Assembly (NCBI GenBank): GCA_964492595.1
Contig: CAZBKY010000004.1
Coordinates: 1 to 35,149 of the forward strand
Direction of reading: 5' to 3'
Source of the DNA: CAYNFP01 sp964492595
Lineage (GTDB): Bacteria > Bacillota_I > Bacilli_A > RF39 > UBA660
DNA: 35,149 nt
In this document: positions 7,567 through 13,572 of the stretch, one piece after another
How positions within the stretch are numbered: position 1 is the first letter of the stretch
Layout: each line of letters starts with the position of its first letter
Position numbers and translations under genes: made by a program
The notes under the pieces: model-generated
What the model was told of the DNA's origin: nothing
Databases searched by the model: none
What the model saw: only the letters and a program-made list of their open reading frames with translations

Positions 7567-8298
7567 ATGGTAATAGAATCTACTGAAAATGATAAAAGCA
7601 AATATTATCGCAAGATAAGAAATATTAAATTCATTAAAGAATACAATGAATTTATTGTAGAGGGCGAACATTTAGTAGAAGAGGCCATTAAAAGTGGATA
7701 TGTCAAAGAAATAATTATATTGGGAGGTAAAAATTATAATACTGATTTGCCCAAAATATATGTTAATGAAAAAGTACTAAAATATATAAGTTTATTAGAA
7801 ACACCCCAGTACATAATGGCTGTTTGCAAAATAAAAGAATATGATAATAATTATGGAAACAGAATTTTGATTTTAGATAATATAAATGACCCTGGAAACC
7901 TTGGAACTATTATTAGATCGTGTGTAGCTTTTGGAGTTGATTCAATAATAGTTAGTGAAAGTTCAGTCAATATATACAATGATAAAGTCATTAGAGCTTC
8001 TCAAGGTATGATATTTAAAATCAATATAGTTGAAAGTGAGTTAACAAACATTATTAAAAAATTAAAAAGTAATAATATTAAAATATATGGAACAGATTTA
8101 AAAGGAAGTAAATTATTAAGTGATATAGATAAACCTAATTCTTATGCACTGGTTTTGGGAAATGAAGGCACTGGAGTAAGAAGAGAAATACTTGATCTAT
8201 GCGATGAAAAAGTATTAATAGAAATGAGTGATAACTGTGAAAGTCTTAATGTTGGAGTATCAGCAGGGATAATACTTTATAATTGGAGAGTTCTATGA
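7567..8298 (+). CDS. TrmH-family (SPOUT) RNA 2'-O-methyltransferase
   Basis: The 243-residue protein has an N-terminal RNA-binding (SpoU_sub_bind-like) domain (EFIVEGEHLVEEAIKSG, residues about 22-40) and a C-terminal trefoil-knot SPOUT domain. The three SpoU motifs are present: DPGNLGTIIRS, LVLGNEGTGV and SLNVGVSAGIILYNW. The Arg in motif 1 and the Asn/Gly in motifs 2 and 3 are those expected for SAM binding and ribose 2'-O-methylation of rRNA or tRNA. It resembles the YsgA/RlmB side of the family rather than TrmL, but the target nucleotide cannot be assigned. It has a strong AAAGGAGGAG site and overlaps rimM by ATGA. Confidence 0.88.
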   Translation: MVIESTENDKSKYYRKIRNIKFIKEYNEFIVEGEHLVEEAIKSGYVKEIIILGGKNYNTDLPKIYVNEKVLKYISLLETPQYIMAVCKIKEYDNNYGNRILILDNINDPGNLGTIIRSCVAFGVDSIIVSESSVNIYNDKVIRASQGMIFKINIVESELTNIIKKLKSNNIKIYGTDLKGSKLLSDIDKPNSYALVLGNEGTGVRREILDLCDEKVLIEMSDNCESLNVGVSAGIILYNWRVL

Positions 8299-8774
8299 GA
8301 GTAATGTGTATAGGAGTTTTGGTAAATACTCATGGGCTTAAAGGAGAAGTCAGAATAGTAAGTGATTTTGAATATAAGGAGAATATATTTAAAATAGATA
8401 ACCACTTATTTGTTGGAGAAAATAAAAGAGAACTAACAATAAAAAGTTACAGAAAGCATAAAAATTATGATATGGTTACTTTTGAAGGATTTAATTCAAT
8501 AAATGAGGTAAGCATATTTAAAGGAATGAAGGTATACTACGATATAGATACACTCAATTTAAATGAAAATGAATATCTTGATGATGATTTAATAGGCTCA
8601 GATGCAGTGTATGAAGGCGAAATAATTGGAAAAATAGATAATATAGAGGTTAACAGCAATAGAAAATTATTTGTAGTTGACAATAAATTAATACCTTATA
8701 ATGATAATTTTGTTGAATCTATAGATATTAAAAATAAAAAAATTATATTGAAAAATCTTGATGGTTTGTTATAA
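8295..8774 (+). CDS. rimM: Ribosome maturation factor RimM
   Basis: The 159-residue protein is full length for RimM. The N-terminal beta-barrel has the family signature IGVLVNTHGLKGEVRI and the C-terminal PRC-barrel has YLDDDLIGSDAVYEGEIIGKI followed by LIPYNDNFVESIDI. RimM binds S19 and is needed for maturation of the 30S head domain. The start at 8295 overlaps the upstream TGA (ATGA) and has GGAGAG at 8285-8290. The neighbour trmD, separated only by a small peptide gene, is the classic partner. The usual rpsP and khpA upstream are absent here. Confidence 0.93.
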   Translation: MRVMCIGVLVNTHGLKGEVRIVSDFEYKENIFKIDNHLFVGENKRELTIKSYRKHKNYDMVTFEGFNSINEVSIFKGMKVYYDIDTLNLNENEYLDDDLIGSDAVYEGEIIGKIDNIEVNSNRKLFVVDNKLIPYNDNFVESIDIKNKKIILKNLDGLL

Positions 8775-8795
8775 TATATGACTAAGGAGGATATT

Positions 8796-8936
8796 ATGGA
8801 TAAAAAATTAACAATAGAGCAAGAAGCTGCAGTTCGCTTTTTATTAGCAAGGAAAATTACTGAAGGACTGGTTAAGCCTATGTCGGCAAGTTTAGGTGAT
8901 ATAGCGGGCAGGTTTATAAAGAGGCTAAAAAAGTAA
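8796..8936 (+). CDS. 46-residue basic peptide between rimM and trmD
   Basis: An unrecognised small gene. It starts 5 bases after a perfect AAGGAGG (8784-8790) and encodes MDKKLTIEQEAAVRFLLARK followed by a second helix-like half ending IKRLKK. The peptide is amphipathic and cationic (about 10 Lys/Arg), without Cys or a signal peptide. Its place inside a translation operon suggests a ribosome- or RNA-associated function, but this is inference from position only. It is shorter than KhpA, the KH protein commonly found near rimM, and lacks a GxxG loop, so it is not that protein. Confidence 0.65.
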   Translation: MDKKLTIEQEAAVRFLLARKITEGLVKPMSASLGDIAGRFIKRLKK

Positions 8937-8997
8937 GAAAGTTGGGACCTGTAAAATATATTTGGCAAAAAAATAAATAAATATTGGGAGTGATAAT

Positions 8998-9663
8998 ATG
9001 AAAATTGATATTTTAACTCTTTTTCCTGACCTGTTTCAAGGTTTTTTGTCTGAGAGTATTATAAAAAGAGCAATAGATAAAAGATTAGTATCAATTAATT
9101 TAATTAATATAAGAGACTTTACTCCATATAAAAACTCTCAAGTAGATGACTATGCATATGGAGGAGGTTCTGGTATGATTTTAATGTGTGAACCTGTTTA
9201 TAATGCATTAAAAAGTGTAAAAAAAAGAAATTCCAAAGTTATATTAATGACTCCACGAGGAAAAACTTTTAATCAGAGTATTGCTTTAGAACTTAAAGAA
9301 AACAAACATATTATTATTATATGTGGTCATTATGAAGGTTTTGATGAGAGAATTATAAACTTTGTAGATGAAGAAATAAGTATTGGAGACTTTATACTTA
9401 CAGGGGGAGAAATACCTGCAATGGCTATAACAGACTCAGTAGTTAGATTAATAGATGGAGTTATAAACAAGGGTAGCTTAGAGAGTGAATCATTTACAAA
9501 TAGTTTACTTGATTATCCTGTATATACAAAACCCAGAAAATTTAAAAAAATGGAAGTTCCGGAAATACTCTTAAGTGGGGATCATAAAAAGATAAAGGAA
9601 TATAGAGAAAGAGAAAGAAAAAGAATAACAGAAATTTATAGAAAAGATTTGATGGAGAAATAA
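8998..9663 (+). CDS. trmD: tRNA (guanine37-N1)-methyltransferase TrmD
   Basis: The 221-residue SPOUT methyltransferase makes m1G37 in tRNAs with G36, preventing +1 frameshifting. Seen in order are MKIDILTLFPDLFQGFL, NIRDFTPYKNSQVDDYAYGG with GGSGM, the knot motifs ICGHYEGFDERI and EISIGDFILTGGE, and C-terminal DYPVYTKP. The catalytic Asp lies in DSVVRLIDGV, and the ARSM SAM loop is intact. Length is slightly below E. coli TrmD (255) because of a shorter C-terminal domain. The GGGAG site before 8998 decides the start. The next gene starts 3 bases after the stop. Confidence 0.96.
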   Translation: MKIDILTLFPDLFQGFLSESIIKRAIDKRLVSINLINIRDFTPYKNSQVDDYAYGGGSGMILMCEPVYNALKSVKKRNSKVILMTPRGKTFNQSIALELKENKHIIIICGHYEGFDERIINFVDEEISIGDFILTGGEIPAMAITDSVVRLIDGVINKGSLESESFTNSLLDYPVYTKPRKFKKMEVPEILLSGDHKKIKEYRERERKRITEIYRKDLMEK

Positions 9664-9665
9664 TT

Positions 9666-10106
9666 ATGAAATATATTTTAGATAATAAAAGTGATTCTAT
9701 AAATTCTATTACAGAACTTGATTTGAAAGGTCTTGAAATAAAATTTGGTAAGCTCAACCCTCTTAAAACCAATAAAATTCTACTAGTGGATGAGGAATTG
9801 AAAATTCTATATATTAAACAAAATCTTAATAAAAAATTAATTGAGATTGTTTCAAAGATGGAATCGGTGTTAGAGGGTAACGAATCAGGGGATGAAGATA
9901 CAGCTTTAGTTTTAGGAGAAGTCCAAAGATTAAAAGGTATTGTAGTCAACAAATATAAAGAGCATATGAAATCTTCTGAATATAAGGCATTTTTACAAAG
10001 ATTAATATATACTGAAGAAGAATTTCAAAGGAAATTTAACTCGCGACAGATATATAAAGAAATGATGATGGAAAGTGTGTATGAAAATAAAAGCAAAGGA
10101 AGATAA
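9666..10106 (+). CDS. Conserved-context hypothetical protein between trmD and rplS
   Basis: Not recognised. The 146-residue soluble protein is charged, with an N-terminal beta-rich half (LDLKGLEIKFGKLNP, KILLVDEELKILYIKQ) and a C-terminal helical half beginning at SKMESVLEGNESGDEDTALV and ending in a Lys-rich tail. There are no metal or nucleotide motifs, no Cys and no signal peptide. It is translated 3 bases after trmD, so it shares that mRNA. Its location between trmD and the L19 leader hints at a link with translation, but this is positional inference only. Confidence 0.7.
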   Translation: MKYILDNKSDSINSITELDLKGLEIKFGKLNPLKTNKILLVDEELKILYIKQNLNKKLIEIVSKMESVLEGNESGDEDTALVLGEVQRLKGIVVNKYKEHMKSSEYKAFLQRLIYTEEEFQRKFNSRQIYKEMMMESVYENKSKGR

Positions 10107-10159
10107 GTTATAAGTGAAAAAGGTTGTAAATTAAATAACTTTGTGATAACATTATAGCG

Positions 10160-10197
10160 TTAATCCGCTTCTTATATCTGATTATAAGTAAGATTAA
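10160..10197 (+). promoter_or_regulatory. Structured leader upstream of rplS (L19 leader-like)
   Basis: The 114-base gap before rplS contains nested pairing: TTAATC (10160-10165) with GATTAA (10192-10197) encloses CTTATA (10171-10176) with TATAAG (10183-10188) around a 6-base loop. In Bacillales an L19 leader occurs at this place and gives autoregulation. Position and stem layout agree, but I cannot confirm it is the same RNA family. Confidence 0.5.
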
Positions 10198-10220
10198 GTT
10201 AGAAGAAAGGAAGGTAAGAG

Positions 10221-10559
10221 ATGAATTTGATTGAAAAAATTAACAAACGCCAATTAAAACCGGGTAATCCAGAATTTAGAGTTGGAGATACAGTTAGAGT
10301 GGATGTTAAAATCAAAGAAGGTAAAAGAGAAAGAATTCAGGCCTATGAAGGAATAGTAACTGCTAGAAAAGGCGGCGGAGTTAGTGAAACTTTTACAGTA
10401 AGAAAAAAATCAGGGAGTGTTGGAGTTAATAGAATATTTCCAGTAAACAGTCCAGTAATTGAAAAAATTACTGTTGTTAAGAAGGGTAAGGTTAGAAGAG
10501 CTAAACTAAATTTCTTAAAAGGCAGTATAGGTGGGTTTAAAATTAAAGAAAGAAATTAG
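10221..10559 (+). CDS. rplS: 50S ribosomal protein L19
   Basis: The 112-residue protein is full length for bL19. Diagnostic stretches are PEFRVGDTVRVDVKIKEG, RIQAYEGIVTARKGGGVSET, FTVRKKSGSVGVNRIFPVNS and the end KVRRAKLNFLKG. L19 is an SH3-like barrel protein at the 30S/50S interface near bridges B6 and B8. The start has GGAAGG about 7 bases upstream. It is preceded by a structured leader and followed directly by a terminator hairpin, so it can be regulated separately from trmD. Confidence 0.97.
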   Translation: MNLIEKINKRQLKPGNPEFRVGDTVRVDVKIKEGKRERIQAYEGIVTARKGGGVSETFTVRKKSGSVGVNRIFPVNSPVIEKITVVKKGKVRRAKLNFLKGSIGGFKIKERN

Positions 10560-10576
10560 GTTTAGGCCTAATTTTT
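10554..10576 (+). terminator. Terminator overlapping the rplS stop codon
   Basis: AATTAGG (10554-10560) pairs with CCTAATT (10567-10573) around a 6-base loop, followed by a short T tract to 10576. The stop codon is inside the stem. Read-through into the signal peptidase gene is likely because the T tract is short and no clear promoter separates the genes. Confidence 0.65.
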
Positions 10577-10595
10577 CATTATGAGGAGGATTTGT

Positions 10596-11084
10596 ATGAA
10601 GAATAAATTAAAAGAATTATTACCCTATATAGTTATTATATTAGTAGTTGTTTTAATAAGAGGTTTTATAATAACTCCAGCTAAAGTTAATGGAGACTCT
10701 ATGGAGGATACATTATATAATGGAGAGATAGTATTGTTAAATAAAATAAGTTTAAAGACTAGTGAAATAAAAAGATTTGACATGGTTGTATTAGAATACG
10801 AAAAAGAGCTTTTAATTAAAAGAATAATTGGACTGCCTGGAGAAAGGATTGAATATAAAAATAATGAACTTTATGTGAACTCTGTTATTGTTAAAACTCC
10901 AATGAAATTTGAAGATACAGAAGATTTTGAAATGGAAGTCAAAAATAATGAATATTTTGTACTTGGAGACAATAGGGATGATTCTAAAGATAGCAGATAT
11001 TTCGGTAATGTAAATAAAAACGATATAAAAGGTAAAGTGAATTTTATATTATTTCCTTTTAAAAAATTTGGTGTGGTAAAGTAA
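10596..11084 (+). CDS. lepB: Type I signal peptidase
   Basis: The 162-residue membrane serine protease has one N-terminal transmembrane helix (about residues 9-27) and the extracytoplasmic catalytic domain. The nucleophile S35 is in GDSM, the general base K75 is in LIKRIIGLPGE, and the later boxes FVLGDNRDDSKDSRYFG (box D/E) are complete. It removes signal peptides from Sec-exported proteins such as the secreted protein at 20914. The start at 10596 is set by AGGAGG at 10584-10589; an in-frame ATG at 10581 overlaps that site and is rejected. The rplS-lepB-rbgA order is common in Bacillota. Confidence 0.95.
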   Translation: MKNKLKELLPYIVIILVVVLIRGFIITPAKVNGDSMEDTLYNGEIVLLNKISLKTSEIKRFDMVVLEYEKELLIKRIIGLPGERIEYKNNELYVNSVIVKTPMKFEDTEDFEMEVKNNEYFVLGDNRDDSKDSRYFGNVNKNDIKGKVNFILFPFKKFGVVK

Positions 11085-11136
11085 ATTAAATGCTAAAGAA
11101 GAATTAATAAAAAATATCTTTTGTAGGAGAAAATTT

Positions 11137-11487
11137 ATGAAGTATGAAATGAATTTGAATAGTGAGCCATTCAAACTTATTAAAGAAGGTACAAAAACAA
11201 TAGAATTAAGATTAAACGATGAAAAAAGAAAATTACTAAAAGTAAAGGATTTAATTGAATTTATAAATAGAACTACTCAAGAAAGGTTGCTAGTTGAAAT
11301 AGAGGAGTTATTTATATTCGATAATTTTAAAGAACTCTATAAACACTTCGATAAAGTATCAATGGGATATGATGCAAATGCTATTGCAGATCCTAATGAT
11401 ATGGAAAAATACTATTCAAAAGAAGAACAAAAGAAATATGGAGTGATGGGAATAAAAGTAAGAAGGCTGTGGGAAAAATCTATATAG
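11137..11487 (+). CDS. ASCH/PUA-like domain protein
   Basis: The 116-residue single-domain protein has the ASCH hallmarks: an N-terminal LNSEPFKLIKEGTKTIELRL (E-L-R at the ligand cleft), a central beta core KVKDLIEFINRTTQERLLVEI, and the C-terminal YSKEEQKKYGVMGIKVRRL. ASCH domains are PUA-like folds thought to bind RNA or act on modified nucleosides; small bacterial members include amidohydrolases of N4-acetylcytidine. The substrate here is unknown. It follows lepB after 52 bases with a TAGGAGA site. It begins the accessory stretch between lepB and rbgA, whose remaining genes are broken. Confidence 0.82.
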   Translation: MKYEMNLNSEPFKLIKEGTKTIELRLNDEKRKLLKVKDLIEFINRTTQERLLVEIEELFIFDNFKELYKHFDKVSMGYDANAIADPNDMEKYYSKEEQKKYGVMGIKVRRLWEKSI

Positions 11488-11712
11488 AAAAAAGCCTATT
11501 ATAAAAATGAATTGTTATGTATTTTATAAACTTGCAAAGAGGGAAATAAATCGGGTCACGTTGTAGTAAAACCTAAAACACTATAGATTGTATTTTAATC
11601 TACAATTAAGATTAACAAAAAAAACCAGAAAAAGAGTAAAAACGGGAGAATATGGGAGAATTTATTGAAGTTTTATTTTTTAAATGATAAAATAATTTAA
11701 GGGGATAAATGA
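11488..11712 (+). other. Non-coding stretch with a possible oxidoreductase tail
   Basis: No intact gene. The frame ending at 11586 reads TCKEGNKSGHVVVKPKTL, which looks like the C-terminal strand of a zinc-type alcohol dehydrogenase/quinone oxidoreductase (GxVVxKp). It is only 18 codons after a stop, so this is weak. ATTGTA/TACAAT around 11590 could be its old terminator. The rest is AT-rich with nothing recognisable. Confidence 0.25.
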
Positions 11713-12066
11713 TATGAAACAAGAAATCCAAAACTTGTTAGTATTTTTCATAGATTAGGTTTAGTAGAGGCTTATGGTAGTGGGATTCCAAGAATTATAG
11801 AATTATATAATAAAGAGATTACCCAACCAGAAATAAAAGTGGCTCCTAATAGTTTCCTGTTAAAAATACCAAAATTAGTTTCAAAGAAAGAATATGATTT
11901 AGTTATAGAGTATCTAACTAAAAATAAAAAAGGCAATAGGGAAGATATAGAAAAAGTTTTAAATACTAAAAAATCAGCAACAGGTGTTATATTAAAGGGA
12001 ATGACCGATAGAGGAATTATATTAAAAGAGGGCGGTTCAAAAAACACCGTATATAAATTAAAGTAG
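11713..12066 (+). pseudogene. 5'-truncated AlbA_2/Schlafen-type ATP-binding regulator
   Basis: The frame from 11713 to the TAG at 12064-12066 encodes RNPKLVSIFHRLGLVEAYGS followed by GIPRIIELYN, then a C-terminal winged-helix-like region (KKEYDLVIEYLTKNKKGNREDI and after). The RNPxL...FxxLGLvExxGSGixRI pattern marks the C-terminal HATPase_c_4 part of Schlafen AlbA_2-domain proteins, normally about 400-550 residues. Only about 117 residues remain and a TGA lies directly upstream at 11710-11712. An ATG at 11714 is in another frame and closes after 13 codons. The remainder could be expressed as a wHTH fragment from an internal start at 11839, but decay is more likely. Confidence 0.7.
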
Positions 12067-12092
12067 AACAAAATCATTAAGCAATAAATTAG

Positions 12093-12350
12093 AGGAAAAT
12101 AAATGAATGTGCTAAAAATAAGAATATTGATTACTGTTTTGAATGTAATGGATTCTCCTGTAAGTTAATTAAAGCATTAGATAAAAGTTATAAAAGATAT
12201 AATGTTAGTCTTATAGAAAACGGACTATATTGCATAGAAAATGGTATTGACAAGTTTATGGTTTTAGAAAAAGAAAAATGGTCGTGTGATAAATGCAAAA
12301 GCATTATTTCACAACATAGTGGTATATGTAGTGGTTGTTCAGAAAAATAG
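12093..12350 (+). pseudogene. 5'-truncated DUF3795-like cysteine-rich protein
   Basis: The frame from 12093 to the TAG at 12348-12350 encodes ECAKNKNIDYCFECNGFSCK, then KALDKSYKRYNVSLIENGLY and ends WSCDKCKSIIS...CSGCSEK. The paired CxxC-type cysteines and the YNxSLIENL-like centre match the C-terminal half of DUF3795 proteins, putative zinc-binding proteins of about 140-170 residues. About 85 residues remain and a TAG precedes them. The ATG at 12103 lies in a different frame and stops after two codons. No start codon with a ribosome binding site serves this frame, so I call a remnant. Confidence 0.65.
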
Positions 12351-12354
12351 TCAT

Positions 12355-12374
12355 ACAAATTACAATTTGTTTTT
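12355..12374 (+). terminator. Terminator after the DUF3795 remnant
   Basis: ACAAAT (12355-12360) pairs with ATTTGT (12365-12370) over a 4-base loop, with T to 12374. It probably belonged to the broken gene, and it immediately precedes the AAAGGAGG of rbgA. Confidence 0.55.
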
Positions 12375-12395
12375 GTAAAGGAGGATTAATTAATT

Positions 12396-13310
12396 ATGGA
12401 TATATATCAAAAAAGGGAGCAAAGAAAAAAGAATAAAGCAGAGGATGAAAATAAATATGATAATAGTAAAATGAACATAAACTGGTACCCAGGCCATATG
12501 GTCAAAACAAAAAGAGAAATAAATGAATTATTAAATAGGGTAGATATCGTTATAGAAATAGTTGATGCCAGAATTCCAGTTAGTTCACACAATAAAGATA
12601 TAGAAGAATTTAATAAAGATAAAAAGAAAATCATGGTTTTTAGTAAATATGATTTATGTGATAAAACTAAAACTGATAAATTTATAAAATATTATGAAGA
12701 TTTAAACTATAATGTAATTACTTGTGATTTTAAAAATTCTAATGACTATAAAAAGATAACAAAAACTGTGAGTGACTTAATGATTAAAACAAATGAAAAA
12801 AGAAAAAATAAGGGATTACTTCCTAAAATAGCCAAAGTTTTAGTGGTAGGAGTTCCAAATGTAGGTAAAAGCACTTTAATTAACAGAATTGCTGGTAAAA
12901 GGGTATCTGAAGTTCAAAATAAGCCAGGTATTACTAGAAATATAAGTTCTAAGAAAATAAATAACAGATTTGATTTAATAGATACACCGGGAATATTATG
13001 GCCTAAGATTGATAGTGAAGAAGTGGCACTTAATTTAGGAAGTATGAGTGTTATAAAAGAAGATGTTTTGCCTCTTGATAAAATTGCTATGCATATATTA
13101 AGAAAATTGAATAAAGATTATAAAGATATTTTATATAAAAATTTAGGAATAATAGAATATAATGAAGATAATATAGAAGAAGTATATATGACTATATCTA
13201 AATATAAAGGCATTAAAATAACTGATGGAGAAGTAGATTATAATAGAGTAAATGAATTTATTATAAATCTAGTTAAATCAGAAAATATAAAGAATATTAC
13301 ATTTGATTGA
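12396..13310 (+). CDS. rbgA: Ribosome biogenesis GTPase RbgA (YlqF)
   Basis: This 304-residue circularly permuted GTPase has G-motifs in the order G4 (FSKYDL), G5, G1 (GVPNVGKST, about residue 151), G2 (PGIT) and G3 (DTPG). The N-terminal INWYPGHMVKTKREI and VDARIPVSSHN are the family signature. The C-terminal ANTAR-like helical domain (about 200-300) binds 23S rRNA. RbgA drives a late step of 50S assembly (incorporation of L16, L27 and L36). The start has AAAGGAGG 10-12 bases upstream. Its stop codon lies inside the -35 element of the ileS T-box promoter. Broken genes upstream separate it from lepB, its usual neighbour. Confidence 0.95.
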   Translation: MDIYQKREQRKKNKAEDENKYDNSKMNINWYPGHMVKTKREINELLNRVDIVIEIVDARIPVSSHNKDIEEFNKDKKKIMVFSKYDLCDKTKTDKFIKYYEDLNYNVITCDFKNSNDYKKITKTVSDLMIKTNEKRKNKGLLPKIAKVLVVGVPNVGKSTLINRIAGKRVSEVQNKPGITRNISSKKINNRFDLIDTPGILWPKIDSEEVALNLGSMSVIKEDVLPLDKIAMHILRKLNKDYKDILYKNLGIIEYNEDNIEEVYMTISKYKGIKITDGEVDYNRVNEFIINLVKSENIKNITFD

Positions 13311-13336
13311 CTTGTAATATCAAAAAATAGTATAAT
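13307..13336 (+). promoter_or_regulatory. Promoter of the ileS T-box transcript
   Basis: TTGACT (13307-13312) and a perfect TATAAT (13331-13336) are 18 bases apart. The -35 box overlaps the rbgA stop codon, so rbgA and ileS are adjacent but transcribed separately. Confidence 0.8.
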
Positions 13337-13344
13337 ATACTATA

Positions 13345-13548
13345 GTTAAAACAAATGAGGAAGACGTGTATATAAGATATTTATAGAGAACTTATGTCTG
13401 GTGAAAATAAGTAATAGTTTATGTACAATATCACTTCTGATGTATTCTTTTGAATAAGTAGAAAGAATCGTATATCTACGTTACAGATTAGAGAATAAAC
13501 TAAGGTGGTACCACGATAACAAATCGTCCTTTTATAAGGGCGTTTTTA
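13345..13548 (+). promoter_or_regulatory. T-box riboswitch, isoleucine-specific
   Basis: The T-box core AAGGTGGTACCACG lies at about 13502-13516. It is followed by a terminator stem CGTCCTT (13525-13531) with AAGGGCG (13536-13542) and five T. Stem I runs from about ACGTGTATAT (near 13364) to ATATCTACGT (near 13472), with a GA-rich AGAGAAC turn. A plausible specifier is ATC at 13467-13469, after GAAAGA, which fits an Ile codon. Uncharged tRNA-Ile is expected to pair with the specifier and the T-box, favouring the antiterminator and ileS expression. Confidence 0.92.
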
Positions 13549-13572
13549 TTTTAATAAAAAGAGGAGGATTTT

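Noticed and set aside
11714..11755. Small gene starting at ATG 11714
   Set aside because: It closes after 13 codons; the protein-like frame at this place is a different one, belonging to the truncated regulator.
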